Assembly (NCBI GenBank): GCA_016743235.1
Contig: VRZD01000001.1
Coordinates: 186,001 to 250,000, forward strand
Length of the DNA: 64,000 nt
Direction: 5' to 3'
From: Pantanalinema sp. GBBB05
GTDB taxonomy: Bacteria; Cyanobacteriota; Cyanobacteriia; Leptolyngbyales; Leptolyngbyaceae
Shown: positions 8,601 through 18,542 of the stretch, in pieces
Position numbering within the stretch: position 1 is the stretch's first letter
Layout: the number at the start of each line of letters is the position of its first letter
Position numbers and translations under genes: made by a program
The notes under the pieces: generated by a model
Databases searched by the model: none
What the model was told of the DNA's origin: nothing
The model's input: only the letters and a program-made list of their open reading frames with translations

Positions 8601-11600
8601 TCACCACACTGGCAGTCAGCGGAGCCACTGCTTCCGCATCGGTATCGTTGCCCAATACGCCATTCAAGATATCAACGGACAGTGGCGTATTGACGACCGC
8701 TGTGTAGGTATCTGGACTCGCCACCGGTGGAGTGTTATTCACAACCGTCAAACTCACCGTGGCTGTGGAGCTAACAGTACCATCACTGACCTGATATACG
8801 AAGCTATCCGCTCCCGTAAAGCCCGTATTGGGCGTATACACGAAGGAACCATCCGGGCTCAACGTTAGTGAGCCACTGGTTGGACCCGATACAGAAGTTG
8901 CAGTCAGCGGATCACTGTTCAGATCTGTGTCATTGCTTAACACTCCCTGTACGGCACTAACAGTTCGGCTGGCCCCCGCGATCGCGGTATAGCTATCATT
9001 CACAGCCGTCGGCGGAGCATTCACTGAGGCTGTAACCGTCAACAGTACCGTCGCTAGATTGGAGTTACTAAAACCATCACTGGCTCGATAGGTAAAGTTA
9101 TCTGTGCCGGTAAATCCAGTATTCGGAGTGTAGACAAAGGAACCATCGGGATTTAAGGTCACAGTGCCACTAGTAGGATTCCCAACGATCGTGGCGGTGA
9201 GAGTACTACCTTCCAAATCGCTATCATTGGTTAGCACACCCGTGCCAGCGGGAATACTGAGTGGAGCAGTATTACTGGTGTTGTAAGTATTGTTGTTAGC
9301 AATAGGGGGAGCATTGACCTGGATCGAGACAGTTGCCAGGTTTGCCGAATCCAGGCTGCCATCATTGGCACGATACGTGAAGGTATCAGTGCCAGTAAAT
9401 CCAGCATTCGGAGTATAAGTGAACGATCCATTAGCCAGCAGATTGAGGGTTCCATTCGCGGGATTGCTACCTAGAACAGCGGTGAGCGGATTACCCTCAA
9501 CATCAGTATCATTCGCCAACACTCCCGGTGCGGCGATCGTTAAGGTTTGACCAGGATTGACCAGCAGATTAGCTCCAGCATCATTCACGGCGATCGGCGC
9601 ATCATTTACCGCTGTAATCGTGATACTAACGGTGGCTATCGTTGATGCCCCACCTAAACTATCCACCGCTCGATAGGTAAAGCGATCACTACCGCTGAAG
9701 TTAGCCGTCGGGATATAAACAAACGTGCCATCCGGATTCAACGTAAAGCTAGCGGCATTGGCTGGTCCTGAACCCACCACCAATTGTGCCGTTAAGGGTA
9801 AATTGCCATCCGGATCCGTATCATTGGTCAAAACGCTGGTGGCATTTAGGGTTTGATCTTCTGCCACGGTGTAGGCTAAATCATCCTGAGCTGTTGGTAC
9901 GGTGTTGGCAATGACATTGAGCGTCACCGTAGCAATATTGGCAGAATCCACCGTGCCATCATTGACCCGATAGGTAAAGGTATCCGTTCCTACAAAATCA
10001 GTATTTGGCGTGTAGACAAAAGAGCCATTGGCATTGAGGGTAACACTACCATTGCTTGCCGTCGTGACAAGCGTTGCCGTTAGGGTTGTACCCAGATCAA
10101 TATCTGTGTCATTCGCTAATACTCCGGGCAGCGCTACAGTCAGCGGGGTATTCTGAGCAGCAGGGAAGGTGTCATTGGTCGCAACCGGCGCATCATTAAC
10201 TGGAGTCACGGTCAAACGAGCGGTCGTGGTGTTAGAAGCAGCGCCTAGACTATCGCGAGTGATATAGGTGAAGCTGTCAATGCCATTAAAGTTGGCGATA
10301 GGAATATAGGTAAACGTGCCATTGGGATTGAGCGTGAAACTAGCCGCATTCGTTGGGTTCCCCCCGACTAGTTCAGCCGTGAGCGGCAGGTTATTGTCGG
10401 TATCCGTGTCGTTGGTCAGGACATTGTCTGTCGTCAACGTGCCATCTTCTGCCACGGTAAAGTCGTCAGGAAGGGCGATCGGGGCTTGATTGGGAGGCGG
10501 AGTTACACTCAGCGTTACAGTCGCCAGATTGGTCGAATCCCCGGTGCCATCATTCGCGCGATAGGTAAAGGTGTCAATTCCCGAGAAACCGGCATTGGGG
10601 GTATAGACAAAGGAACCATTTGGACTTAGAACTAGAGTGCCATTACTAGGATTGGTGCCCAATACAGCTGTTAAGGTTGTGCCGGCATCCACATCAGTAT
10701 CATTGCTCAGCACCCCCGTTGCTAGTGCCACCGTCAATGGTGTTCCCGCACCTGTTGTAAAAGGTCCATCATTATTAGCAACCGGCAGGTCATTAACAGG
10801 AGTAATGGTCAGGCTAACGGTCGCGGTCCCCGATCTTCCCCCTCGTCCATCGACAGCAACATAGGTAAAGCGATCGCTGCCATTAAAGTTTGCCGTGGGA
10901 ATGTACGTGAAAGTGCCATTCGGGTTCAGGGTAAATCCAGGGGCAGCGTTAGCTGGACCCGCAATCAGTTGAGCGGTCAGTGGCAAGTTATTGTCGGGAT
11001 CCGTGTCGTTGGTCAGGACATTGTCTGTCGTCAACGTGCCGTCTTCTACCACAGTGAAACTATCGGGATTCGCGATCGGTAGCACGTTATCCGGTTGCGT
11101 CACACTAATCGTGACCGTCGCTAAGTTAGCCGAACTAACGCTGCCATCAAATGCCCGGTAGGTAAAGGTATCAATTCCAGAGAAGCCGGCATTCGGAGTG
11201 TAGATAAAGGAACCATCAGCATTGAGGGTTAAAGTCCCATTGCCCGGTGTATCTAGCAAGAAGGCGGATAGAGGATCACCATCGACATCGGTATCATTGC
11301 TCAGGACTCCAGTGGCAGCGGCAACGGTTAATGGGGTGTTAGCGGCAGTAGTGTAAGGTTCATCGTTTACGGCGATCGGAGGATCGTTTGTAGAGGTTAC
11401 AGCAATGCTGACCGTCGCTGTATTGGAAATTGCCCCCAGACGGTCACGCACAACATAGGTAAAGCGATCAGAACCACTGAAATTACTAATTGGCACGTAA
11501 GTAAAGGTGCCATCGACCGGGTTAAAGGTGAAGCTGGTCTTAAAAACGGGCTCAGCGATTAGTTGAGCCGTGAGCGGCAGGTTACCGTCTTGATCGGTAT

Positions 11601-14600
11601 CATTGACCAAGACGCTGGTTCCATTTAATGTGCCATCTTCCGCCACACTGAAGGTATCAGAACCGGCAACGGGCGGAATATTAGCAACGGCGTTGACATT
11701 AATCGTCACGGTCGTTGGGGCAGCGGCATCAATCGTGCCATCATTCGCACGATAGGTAAAGGTATCAACCCCTGAGAAACCAGCATTGGGGGTATAGACA
11801 AAGGAACCATTGGGATTTAGGGTCACTGTGCCATTAGCTGCAGTTGTGTTCACTACCGCTGTAAGCGCAGCATTTTCTGGATCAGTGTCATTCGTCAATA
11901 CCCCCGTCGCGACTGGAACCGTCAGCGTACTATTGGCATTCACACTATAGGTATCGGGAGTGCCAACAGGTGGATCATTCACAGGGGTTACTGTAATGTT
12001 GACACTCGCCGTATTAGACACAGCTCCTAGAGCGTCTCGAACCACATAAGTAAAGCTATCTGTACCATTGAAGTTAGCAACAGGAATATAGGTGAAAGTC
12101 CCATCCGGGTTCAGCGTAAAAGTAGCCGCATGGACAGGACTACTAACTTGTTGCGCTGTCAGGGGTAGAGTATTGTCAGGATCGGTATCATTTGCTAGTA
12201 CCGATGCACCATTGAGAGTACCATCCTCTGCCAAGGTGTAACTATTGCCCGTGGCGATCGGAGCGTCGTTAGTAGAGGAAACATTGATCACCACGGTTGC
12301 CGAATTAGATACTCCCCCTAAGGCATCTTTAATCGTGTAAACGAACCGATCACTACCACTAAAGTTAGCCGTCGGGGTATAGGTAAACGTCCCGTTAAAG
12401 TTGAGAACAAAGTTAGCCGCATTGGTCGGACCACTGACTAACTGAGCGGTTAATGGACCCGTATTATCCGGATCATTATCATTCACGAAGACCGTCGTTC
12501 CAGTTAGCGCCGTATCCTCAGCCGTGTTGTAGACATCATCTACCGCTACTGGTGCAACATTCGTCGCTCCACCGACATTCACCAAGAGCGCGCGGGTATC
12601 TGATAGGGGTGAACCAATGCCCGTATTGCCACGATCGTTGACACTCACAGTAATGCGATCAAACCCGGTGTAACCCGGGAAGCTGCGATAGATCAAACTA
12701 CTGAGAGCAGTATTAATAGCTGCGATCGTGCCACTAAACGTAATCCGACTGTCTTGAGTGCCATCACCCTGCGTCAGGGTAATACCATTTGCGGTCGAGA
12801 TCGATAACACCCCATTGGCGGCACTAATTGAAACATCCAAAACACCACCACCCGCATCCGGATCTGCGATCGTGATGCCCGAAATGGGCAGATTGGTATT
12901 GGGAGTAATCTCTGGCGAGGTGGGTAGGGTAATCGTAGGAGCGCTATTAATTCCTAAGACATTGATCGTGATGGTTTCTGTATCCCCAAGCTGAATGCCA
13001 GAACCAGTATTGCCGTTATCACTGACGTTGATTGTGAGAGAATCGGCACCATTAAAGTCAAGATTACCCCGATAGATCAGATTATTTAGGGCATTGTTTA
13101 CAGCAGCCAGAGAGCCACTAAAGACAATGCTGCTACTTTGATTGCGACCCTCGGATATGGTGATGTTTGTCGTGGATCCTAATGTTAATTGACCACTGAC
13201 AACAGATAGGCTCACCGTAACATTGCCACTACCCGCATCAACATCAGTAATACTGATTCCAGTAATTCGCAGATCAGTATTTTCGTTGGCAGATTGGGTT
13301 CCGGGTACGGTCAATACGGGGGCATCATTGACAGGATTGACTGTAATTGCCAAAACCTTAGTGTCAGATAGGGCAACGCCATTTCCAGTGTTGCCTAAAT
13401 CACTCACGTTAATAGTTAAGGCATCTGTGCCATTAAAGTCCTGACTACCTCGATAAATTAAGCTGCGAAGGGCATTATTGATGGCAGCTAGTGTTCCAGT
13501 AAACACTAAATTATTCGTAGGAGTTCCAGCCGTACCAGTCGAGAAATTAAGCCCAGCAGTATTGCCTAAGGAGAGGACGCCATTGACTACAGATAGGCTG
13601 ACAGTCATATCGCGGGTCGCCACATCTGGATCGGTAATGCTAATTCCAGAAATGGACAGATTCAGATCTTCACTGGCAACTTGAGCTGACGGCAAGCTAA
13701 TGACCGGTGGATCATTGACTGGCAACACATTCACTGTAATGGCATCCGTGTCAGTTAAAGCACCACCGCCTGTATTGCCATTATCATTGACGGTGATGGT
13801 GACGACATCTTGCCCTTCAAAGGTAGTAGAACTGCGATAAATCAAGAAACCGAGAGCAGCATTAATCGCTGCCAGCGTTCCCCGGAAGGTCATGGTGCTG
13901 TCTTGAATCCCATCACCTTGGTTGAAGGTTAGGTTATTGAGAGAACCCAGCGAGAGGGCACCATTACCAGCTGAGATCGTCACAGTGATTTCACCATTCG
14001 CGGCATCAGGATCGGTAACACTGACTCCAACGATCGCAGCATTGGCATTCTGTTCCGCCGCCTGGATGCCTGTGGGGACCGTTAAAACTGGCGCATCATT
14101 AACTGGAAGCACAGTAATACTGAAAGTATTCGTCGCAATCGTGCCACCAGAACCATCAGAAATGGTGAAGGTAAAACTATCTGTGGGGGTTTCGCTGCCG
14201 TTGTGGTTGTACCGTAGCCGAGTCCCATCATTCAAATCCAGCTGAGTAAAGGTTGAGCCCGTCGTCAGCGCCACTCCATTCAGCAACAAACTACCCCTAC
14301 TGGGCAGACTACCCAGCGTGTAGAGAATTTGAGCTGCCGTGTTGTCATTATCAGTTGCACTCAGCAGTGTATTCGTGAGTGTTGCCGTTGTCCCTTCACT
14401 TAAGGTCAGGGCAGTATTTGTCACCAGAACGGGCAGATTATTGACGGATACTGTCAGCGCATAGGTACCTTGCAGCCCACTATTCGCTGGGAAGACCCGG
14501 ATATAATAGGTTCCAGCCGTTAGGGTACTGACGATCGACTCGGCATTCAAACTCCCTAACGTGGAACTGTTGAGGATCACTCCTGCACCGTCCAACAATT

Positions 14601-15882
14601 GCAGATCCAGGTTATCTCCCAGCCCGGTCAGCGATAAATTCACTTGACTGGTGGCGCCGACATTAAATCGATACAGATCATTCGGATCAGTACCACCCAC
14701 CCGATCGCGATAGGTTCCACTACCACTGAGGTTGCTACCAATATTGAAGGCATCGGTAACCGTATTGCCAGCCCCATCGATCGGATTCGGAGCACCTGCC
14801 AGGATAAAAGGAGCCAGGGGTTGCCATTGTCCTCCTAGAGAGGGCAATGCTGCCGTTGTACTCAAGTTCACCCCATCCATCAGCCAAATGCCATTGCCGC
14901 CAGTCGGCGCATAGTGCCACAGGATATCAGTTTTGCCATCACTGTTGAAATCCCCTGTGCCTTTAATGAACCAACCACTGCCGACGTTGGGGGCAATCAA
15001 CTGGGCAGTGCTATAGCTGGTACCATTCATGAACCAGACGGCTGCCAACCCTCGTGATTCATTCCGCAAGAGAATGTCAGTCTGACCATCCCCATTAAAG
15101 TCACCAGTTCCCCCAATCACCCAACTGGCATCGGCTGAAGGCAACGCGATCGTGGAGACTGATGTCGTACCATTCATCAACCAGATATCGGTTAACCCTG
15201 ATGTGGCATTACGCCAAATAATGTCGGGTTTACTGTCATGATTGAAGTCTCCTACCCCTCCAATACTCCAGCTACTATCCCGAGTATTGGCTAATAGTAC
15301 AGCAGTACTGTAGGTTAAACCATTCATGAACCAAACTGCTGTAGCGCCGAGATCGGGATAGCGCCAGAGCAAATCAGTGCTGCCATCACTATTAAAGTCA
15401 CCTAGACCTTGAACAACCCAGCCCTGACCAACGGTGGGAGTTGTGAGGAGAATAGCGGTACTAAATGCAGTGCCGTTGAGCAGCCAGACCGCATTATTGA
15501 ACTGAGTGTAATCCCGCCAGAAGAGGTTTGTGGTCAGATTATTGCTGGCAGATGCGTTGAGGGTATAGTCCGCGCTGGTCACACTCGCACCAGGACTCAC
15601 CCGAATATAGTAGGTGCCAACCTCCAGGATGGTATTGATGGACTCGGCAAACGTCCCGGTATTGGTTGAACTTTGCAGTACAGTTCCCGCGCTGTTGAGC
15701 AGAAATACATCACTATCTGCGCTCAATCCGGTAAGGGATAGATTAAGACTGCTCCGATAGGTCAGATTAAATCGGTAGTAGTCATTGGCATTGGAGGCAG
15801 TGGTGTCTGGGAAGCTCTGAACACTGGAGGTCAGGTTGAGGAGAGTAGCAGACTCCAAAGAGGTTCCTGCAACGTTCGGCAT
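5665..15882 (-). CDS. Giant surface/secreted repeat protein, 3405 aa
   Basis: Domains in order: a prepeptidase-C-terminal-like domain (about 10-110); five FG-GAP/VCBS-like repeats with Ca-binding GDFNSDG and AVWFMNG motifs (about 120-365); a second PPC-like domain; a cadherin-like domain; four ~125-residue repeats containing LIYRS-type strands; 18 tandem ~95-residue Ig/cadherin-like repeats (Big_9 type, VLANDTD and GSFVYTPNAGF motifs; about 1108-2870); one further LRYTP-type repeat; and about nine C-terminal ELWxxDGT repeats (about 3030-3405). There is no Sec signal peptide, so export by type I secretion or a similar route is likely. The inferred role is adhesion or extracellular matrix. Repeats 2-11 alternate between two subtypes. 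The gene is single and leftward, with an 18-bp palindrome upstream at 15973. Confidence 0.85.
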   Translation of the reverse strand: MPNVAGTSLESATLLNLTSSVQSFPDTTASNANDYYRFNLTYRSSLNLSLTGLSADSDVFLLNSAGTVLQSSTNTGTFAESINTILEVGTYYIRVSPGASVTSADYTLNASASNNLTTNLFWRDYTQFNNAVWLLNGTAFSTAILLTTPTVGQGWVVQGLGDFNSDGSTDLLWRYPDLGATAVWFMNGLTYSTAVLLANTRDSSWSIGGVGDFNHDSKPDIIWRNATSGLTDIWLMNGTTSVSTIALPSADASWVIGGTGDFNGDGQTDILLRNESRGLAAVWFMNGTSYSTAQLIAPNVGSGWFIKGTGDFNSDGKTDILWHYAPTGGNGIWLMDGVNLSTTAALPSLGGQWQPLAPFILAGAPNPIDGAGNTVTDAFNIGSNLSGSGTYRDRVGGTDPNDLYRFNVGATSQVNLSLTGLGDNLDLQLLDGAGVILNSSTLGSLNAESIVSTLTAGTYYIRVFPANSGLQGTYALTVSVNNLPVLVTNTALTLSEGTTATLTNTLLSATDNDNTAAQILYTLGSLPSRGSLLLNGVALTTGSTFTQLDLNDGTRLRYNHNGSETPTDSFTFTISDGSGGTIATNTFSITVLPVNDAPVLTVPTGIQAAEQNANAAIVGVSVTDPDAANGEITVTISAGNGALSLGSLNNLTFNQGDGIQDSTMTFRGTLAAINAALGFLIYRSSTTFEGQDVVTITVNDNGNTGGGALTDTDAITVNVLPVNDPPVISLPSAQVASEDLNLSISGISITDPDVATRDMTVSLSVVNGVLSLGNTAGLNFSTGTAGTPTNNLVFTGTLAAINNALRSLIYRGSQDFNGTDALTINVSDLGNTGNGVALSDTKVLAITVNPVNDAPVLTVPGTQSANENTDLRITGISITDVDAGSGNVTVSLSVVSGQLTLGSTTNITISEGRNQSSSIVFSGSLAAVNNALNNLIYRGNLDFNGADSLTINVSDNGNTGSGIQLGDTETITINVLGINSAPTITLPTSPEITPNTNLPISGITIADPDAGGGVLDVSISAANGVLSISTANGITLTQGDGTQDSRITFSGTIAAINTALSSLIYRSFPGYTGFDRITVSVNDRGNTGIGSPLSDTRALLVNVGGATNVAPVAVDDVYNTAEDTALTGTTVFVNDNDPDNTGPLTAQLVSGPTNAANFVLNFNGTFTYTPTANFSGSDRFVYTIKDALGGVSNSATVVINVSSTNDAPIATGNSYTLAEDGTLNGASVLANDTDPDNTLPLTAQQVSSPVHAATFTLNPDGTFTYIPVANFNGTDSFTYVVRDALGAVSNTASVNITVTPVNDPPVGTPDTYSVNANSTLTVPVATGVLTNDTDPENAALTAVVNTTAANGTVTLNPNGSFVYTPNAGFSGVDTFTYRANDGTIDAAAPTTVTINVNAVANIPPVAGSDTFSVAEDGTLNGTSVLVNDTDQDGNLPLTAQLIAEPVFKTSFTFNPVDGTFTYVPISNFSGSDRFTYVVRDRLGAISNTATVSIAVTSTNDPPIAVNDEPYTTAANTPLTVAAATGVLSNDTDVDGDPLSAFLLDTPGNGTLTLNADGSFIYTPNAGFSGIDTFTYRAFDGSVSSANLATVTISVTQPDNVLPIANPDSFTVVEDGTLTTDNVLTNDTDPDNNLPLTAQLIAGPANAAPGFTLNPNGTFTYIPTANFNGSDRFTYVAVDGRGGRSGTATVSLTITPVNDLPVANNDGPFTTGAGTPLTVALATGVLSNDTDVDAGTTLTAVLGTNPSNGTLVLSPNGSFVYTPNAGFSGIDTFTYRANDGTGDSTNLATVTLSVTPPPNQAPIALPDDFTVAEDGTLTTDNVLTNDTDTDNNLPLTAELVGGNPTNAASFTLNPNGTFTYIPIANFNGIDSFTYITRDSLGAASNTTTARLTVTPVNDAPVATNDTFPAAQNTPLTVALPGVLANDTDIDLGTTLTATLVTTASNGSVTLNANGSFVYTPNTDFVGTDTFTYRVNDGTVDSANIATVTLNVIANTVPTAQDDLAYTVAEDQTLNATSVLTNDTDPDGNLPLTAQLVVGSGPANAASFTLNPDGTFVYIPTANFSGSDRFTYRAVDSLGGASTIATVSITITAVNDAPIAVNDAGANLLVNPGQTLTIAAPGVLANDTDVEGNPLTAVLGSNPANGTLNLLANGSFTYTPNAGFTGTDTFTYRANDGSLDSANLATVSIQVNAPPIANNNTYNTSNTAPLSIPAGTGVLTNDSDLEGSTLTATIVGNPTSGTVTLNPDGSFVYTPNTGFTGTDNFTYRASDGFSNSNLATVLLTVTASVNAPPTAVNDSYTAIAGASRTVSAVQGVLSNDTDLNSDPLTATSVSGPTSGSLTLSPDGSFVYTPNTGFTGADSFVYQVSDGTVSSTATVSLTVVNNTPPVASPDTYTAVVNTPLSVDILNGVLGNDTDAEAVAPLTASVVTNPASGSLTLAPNGSFIYTPNAGFQGTDTFVYQANDGTVNSAVPATVTITVTTNNPPVANPDTYTIAGGGANTISPIAGVLANDSDADGNLLTATVVTGPAQGSLTLNPNGAFVYTPNAGFTGVDTFTYQARDGITNSAPATVTLSVVTNTAPVIQNDTYTTSANRALSVSVATAGVLANDTDADNNPLSAVIVDPSSNGTLLLNRDGTFLYTPNAGFTGTDRFTYRASDGLQSSSVGTVTIVVNANATPVPQPDSYSVNRNNVLSVPLAQGVLNNDTDPNGDPLTAALVGNVASGTLTFNPNGTFVYTPNTGFTGNDGFTYQVSDGNSTSAPVSVTITVNNASAPPTAVADSYTIGANGVLSVSTALGVLANDTDADGDLLQATVVNGPAQGTLTLNPNGSFVYTPNPNVQATDTFTYRATDGINSTTATVTIAIGGPNQAPVITVPGSQVVVQNSNLFIQSGLSVTDPDAGANSISVTLAATNGNLTLSTTSGLTVTGDGTNNVTITGSQANINAALTNLRYTPIDPQFVGTDAITITANDNSNTGSGSAQTDTDSILINVTPGPALVTDINTIPNASGTNSANPTNLVAVGSQIYFAANDGFNGVELWRSDGAAITTTQVANINSTPTPGSSASPANLTVIGNTLYFTANDGVNGIELWKTDLGSNTTTLVSNIRPGIASSTPTNLVNFNGQLFFRADDGSGSALWRSDGTSAGTVKVGSGFTQPGNLTVAGATLYFTGGNGTQVWKTNGTTAGTVLISDLGTGAGITNLVAIENTLFFTASDATNGVELWRSDGVTSTRISDINTGTANANPTNLVNLNGTLYFFATSGTTFGLYRSSIDGTVSLVQALPSANLQPASLTVVGSTLFFVVDAGTSGNPNQQLWSSNGTTATLVRDLNPAGSDAPTSLTNFNGTLFFTATDGTGTKLWRSDGTALGTVAVSNAFVGSGPTNLTPVGNRLYFSANDGSTGIELWAL

Positions 15883-15972
15883 AGCTAATAACCCTGTACT
15901 GGCATTGCTATTCTGCCCTACTTATATTTTGTTGATAACAACGTTACAGTAGATTTACATAAGTTATTGGTA

Positions 15973-15990
15973 GAGTATTTATAAATACTC
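15973..15990. promoter_or_regulatory. 18-bp perfect palindrome upstream of the giant gene
   Basis: GAGTATTTATAAATACTC lies about 90 bases upstream of the giant repeat-protein start in a 322-bp AT-rich gap (15883-16204) that holds no convincing gene. It may be an operator or promoter element for the giant gene. No other copy was noticed in the window. Confidence 0.4.
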
Positions 15991-16204
15991 AGGAAGTTGT
16001 TTAATACTTGCCTGTATCGGGTAAAATAGCTGAATTTAAATTATTAAAACTAGTAGCTAGTAGGAACTCCGTCATCGCTATAGGTGTTTGGGCAAAACAG
16101 CGATCGCTAAATTGGAGCAATCGAATCCAGCAAAGGCAGAACCAACTGTCCGTCACTGGTCTACCAGCTTCATTCCCCTCATTAATCACAGTTTACCCAG
16201 TTGC

Positions 16205-16429
16205 TCAACTGTTTTTTACAACCTCTAAGTATTGTTGATCGATCAAATACGCTCCTTTCGCAAACCGAACACTCCAATAATTGCCTGGTCGGCGATCAAG
16301 GATAGTTCCTTCCTCCCCCAGCATCACTAGACTGGAGGAACGCAGCATTGGCATCGGATCAGCAGTTTTAATGTAGGGTGGCAACGCAATTAAACGAACG
16401 CGATCGCCGATCGAAAAATCATTAGACAT
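16205..16429 (-). CDS. sipA: SipA (DUF3148) regulatory protein
   Basis: The 74-residue SH3-like protein reads SIGDRVRLIALPPYIKTADP, then GEEGTILDRRPGNYWSVRF and LIDQQYLEVV, all typical of SipA. In Synechococcus, SipA binds the histidine kinase NblS and stimulates its activity, linking to high-light and nutrient stress control. Length is normal. It stands alone between the giant gene and the cbiX-like gene, all leftward. Confidence 0.85.
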   Translation of the reverse strand: MSNDFSIGDRVRLIALPPYIKTADPMPMLRSSSLVMLGEEGTILDRRPGNYWSVRFAKGAYLIDQQYLEVVKNS

Positions 16430-16533
16430 GGGTTGATGGCACCGATAGTTAGGAGGGAGAAATGGAATTTACGCCTTACTTCTCCCTCTCATCTGTTGCA
16501 CGGTTCTGAATCTGTGTCAACGAGCGAAGCACG

Positions 16534-17604
16534 TTAAGGAACTTGCCAGATTTTTTGATGATAGCGCTCTGGATCCGCATAGGGATCTTCGGCTGGATGG
16601 GCATGACCGTGGCTGTGATCGTGACCATGGCTATGCGCATGATCGTGATGCGGGTGATCCGTAGCGGCATGGTGATGGTGATGCCCGTGACCATGAGCAT
16701 TACCATCACCATTCACTAATGCCGCTAATCGGAACTTACACATTTCACAGTTCATTTGGACCTGACCTAACTGCGTTTCAATTTCGCGCTCTCGTAACAC
16801 GGCGAATAGTTGGGGATGTAAGCCCATTTCAGGCAGGCAGAGCATCTCAATATCCGGATATTGCGCTTGTTGTTGAGCGGTGATGTCAAAGATTTTCTTG
16901 ACCAACAAACCCGTGAACAAGAAGTAGGGCAGGACAATGAGCCGCTTGGGTTGATACAACCGGGCACGACGGAACCCTTCTTCCAGCCGAGGGTGGGTAA
17001 TGCCAATAAAGCAGGTTTCTACCGTTTGGTAGCCGCTACCTTCCCACAACATCCGTGCCAACTTATAGACATCCCCATTGGCATCGGGGTCACTGGAACC
17101 ACGCCCCACAAACAACAGAACTGTATCCTCTCGCTTGATCGCTTGGGGGTTGTGTTCAGGACGATCGAGATCGGCAAGGCGCGATCGCCACAACTCAAGA
17201 ATTCCAGGCGTGATACCAAAGTGTCTACCATAGTGAAACTGCACCTGGGGATGGCGTTGACGGGCCCGATCCAGTTCGTTGGTAACATCAAACTTGTTGT
17301 GACGGGCAGCGAATAACAGGATGGGTAAAACTGATAATTCAGTATAGCCTTGCGCCACACACTGATCGACTCCTTCCTGAATGGTGGGACCCGTTAACTC
17401 CAGAAAGCAGGGTAAGACTGGACGGGAAGGATCGATCGCCTGGTAAGCTGCCGCAAAATCTAATAAACTTTGCCGTCCGTCATCATCCCGGGTGCCATGA
17501 CCGATCAATAACAGGGGTCGGTGCAATGGGAGTGGCGGTAATTGAAGTAATGGATCGGTTGTAGCGATCGCAGAAAATGATTGTGTTGGGTCTGAGAGCA
17601 GCAT
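16534..17604 (-). CDS. CbiX/SirB-type sirohydrochlorin chelatase, His-rich tail
   Basis: The 356-residue protein has two tandem CbiX halves: [20 protein letters not shown] with active-site His, then a second half with [20 protein letters not shown]. It inserts Fe2+ or Co2+ into sirohydrochlorin for siroheme or cobalamin. After about residue 280 comes NCEMCKFR, then a strongly His-rich segment (HGHGHHHHH and [13 protein letters not shown]) ending in [15 protein letters not shown]. The tail probably stores or delivers metal, and the CxxC could bind a cluster or metal. Fe versus Co specificity cannot be decided from sequence. Confidence 0.85.
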   Translation of the reverse strand: MLLSDPTQSFSAIATTDPLLQLPPLPLHRPLLLIGHGTRDDDGRQSLLDFAAAYQAIDPSRPVLPCFLELTGPTIQEGVDQCVAQGYTELSVLPILLFAARHNKFDVTNELDRARQRHPQVQFHYGRHFGITPGILELWRSRLADLDRPEHNPQAIKREDTVLLFVGRGSSDPDANGDVYKLARMLWEGSGYQTVETCFIGITHPRLEEGFRRARLYQPKRLIVLPYFLFTGLLVKKIFDITAQQQAQYPDIEMLCLPEMGLHPQLFAVLREREIETQLGQVQMNCEMCKFRLAALVNGDGNAHGHGHHHHHAATDHPHHDHAHSHGHDHSHGHAHPAEDPYADPERYHQKIWQVP

Positions 17605-17703
17605 TCAGCAAAACATCCGCAAGTGCCTCGTTATCTTAGCCTATTGCAGAAGCCAGCAAAATCCGGTGGGAGGGGTTGTTGACGACGAAACAATTAAGGA
17701 TGC

Positions 17704-18537
17704 TCAGCGATTGGAGGCAAAAATTTCTGGATGCACAAATTCATATCCTGCCGCTCTGAGTTTTTGATTGGAGACTCGGGCGTTATAGGAACGGGCACTC
17801 GGTAAACTAGGATCCCACGTTACAGGAGGCAGATTGTGAGTGGTGCAGACTCGATCGATCACTTCCCCCACGGTGAGCGGTACAGTACACACCAAATTGT
17901 AGACACCCTGTAAACCATCACGCTGGGCAAAGTCGATCGCCCCCACAATATCCTCTAAATGCACCCAGTTTGCCGCTTCCTGACCTGACCCTGGACGGGT
18001 AGTACCAGCCACACGACCATAGATTTTTGCCAGTTCCCGCCCCTCACCAAAAATGCCGCCCAAGCGAAACAGGCAAACCTTCTGGGCTGTACTAGCAGCA
18101 CTCAGCAACACCTGTTCTGTAGCTGCCAAGATTTCGCCATTGCGGGTTACCGGCGCTACAGGCGCCGTTTCATCAACCCAGGCTCCCTGGCGATCGCCGT
18201 AGACCGCGTAGCTCCCGGTATAAATCACCTGTTGCACAGTAGGGAATTCTGGTAACACCTTAACCAGCGTTTGAGCGGTGCCTAGGTAAGTGGATGCATA
18301 AACATCTGCATTCCGTGCGCCCATACACAGCAGCACAGCCGTTTGGTCTTTTAACAGTGATCGCCAGCCCACCTCATCCTCACCTTGCAGCACCATCGCT
18401 CGATCGGCAATGGTTTCTAGTTCAGGAATTCGGGCTGCGGTAGTGGTGGTAGCGGTGACGGTATGCCCTTGTTGCCGCCACATCTGCGCTACAGCCAGAC
18501 CTACATATCCACACCCAACAATTGCTAAATTAGCCAA
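17704..18537 (-). CDS. NAD(P)-dependent epimerase/SDR-like protein
   Basis: The 277-residue Rossmann protein starts LAIVGCGYVGLAVAQMW (dinucleotide-binding GxGxxG) and includes VIYTGSYAVYGD and GVYNLVCTVPLTVGEVIDR. It fits the atypical/extended SDR family (YeeZ-like), with substrate unknown. The start is TTG 18537: GGAGG lies 9 bases upstream and the rhomboid stop is only 5 bases away, giving a coupled rhomboid-SDR pair. The exact reaction cannot be inferred. Confidence 0.75.
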   Translation of the reverse strand: MANLAIVGCGYVGLAVAQMWRQQGHTVTATTTTAARIPELETIADRAMVLQGEDEVGWRSLLKDQTAVLLCMGARNADVYASTYLGTAQTLVKVLPEFPTVQQVIYTGSYAVYGDRQGAWVDETAPVAPVTRNGEILAATEQVLLSAASTAQKVCLFRLGGIFGEGRELAKIYGRVAGTTRPGSGQEAANWVHLEDIVGAIDFAQRDGLQGVYNLVCTVPLTVGEVIDRVCTTHNLPPVTWDPSLPSARSYNARVSNQKLRAAGYEFVHPEIFASNR

Positions 18538-18542
18538 ATGGT

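Noticed and set aside
14644..14920. Short ORFs inside the giant repeat gene
   Set aside because: They are frame shadows of the repeat region with no independent start signal.
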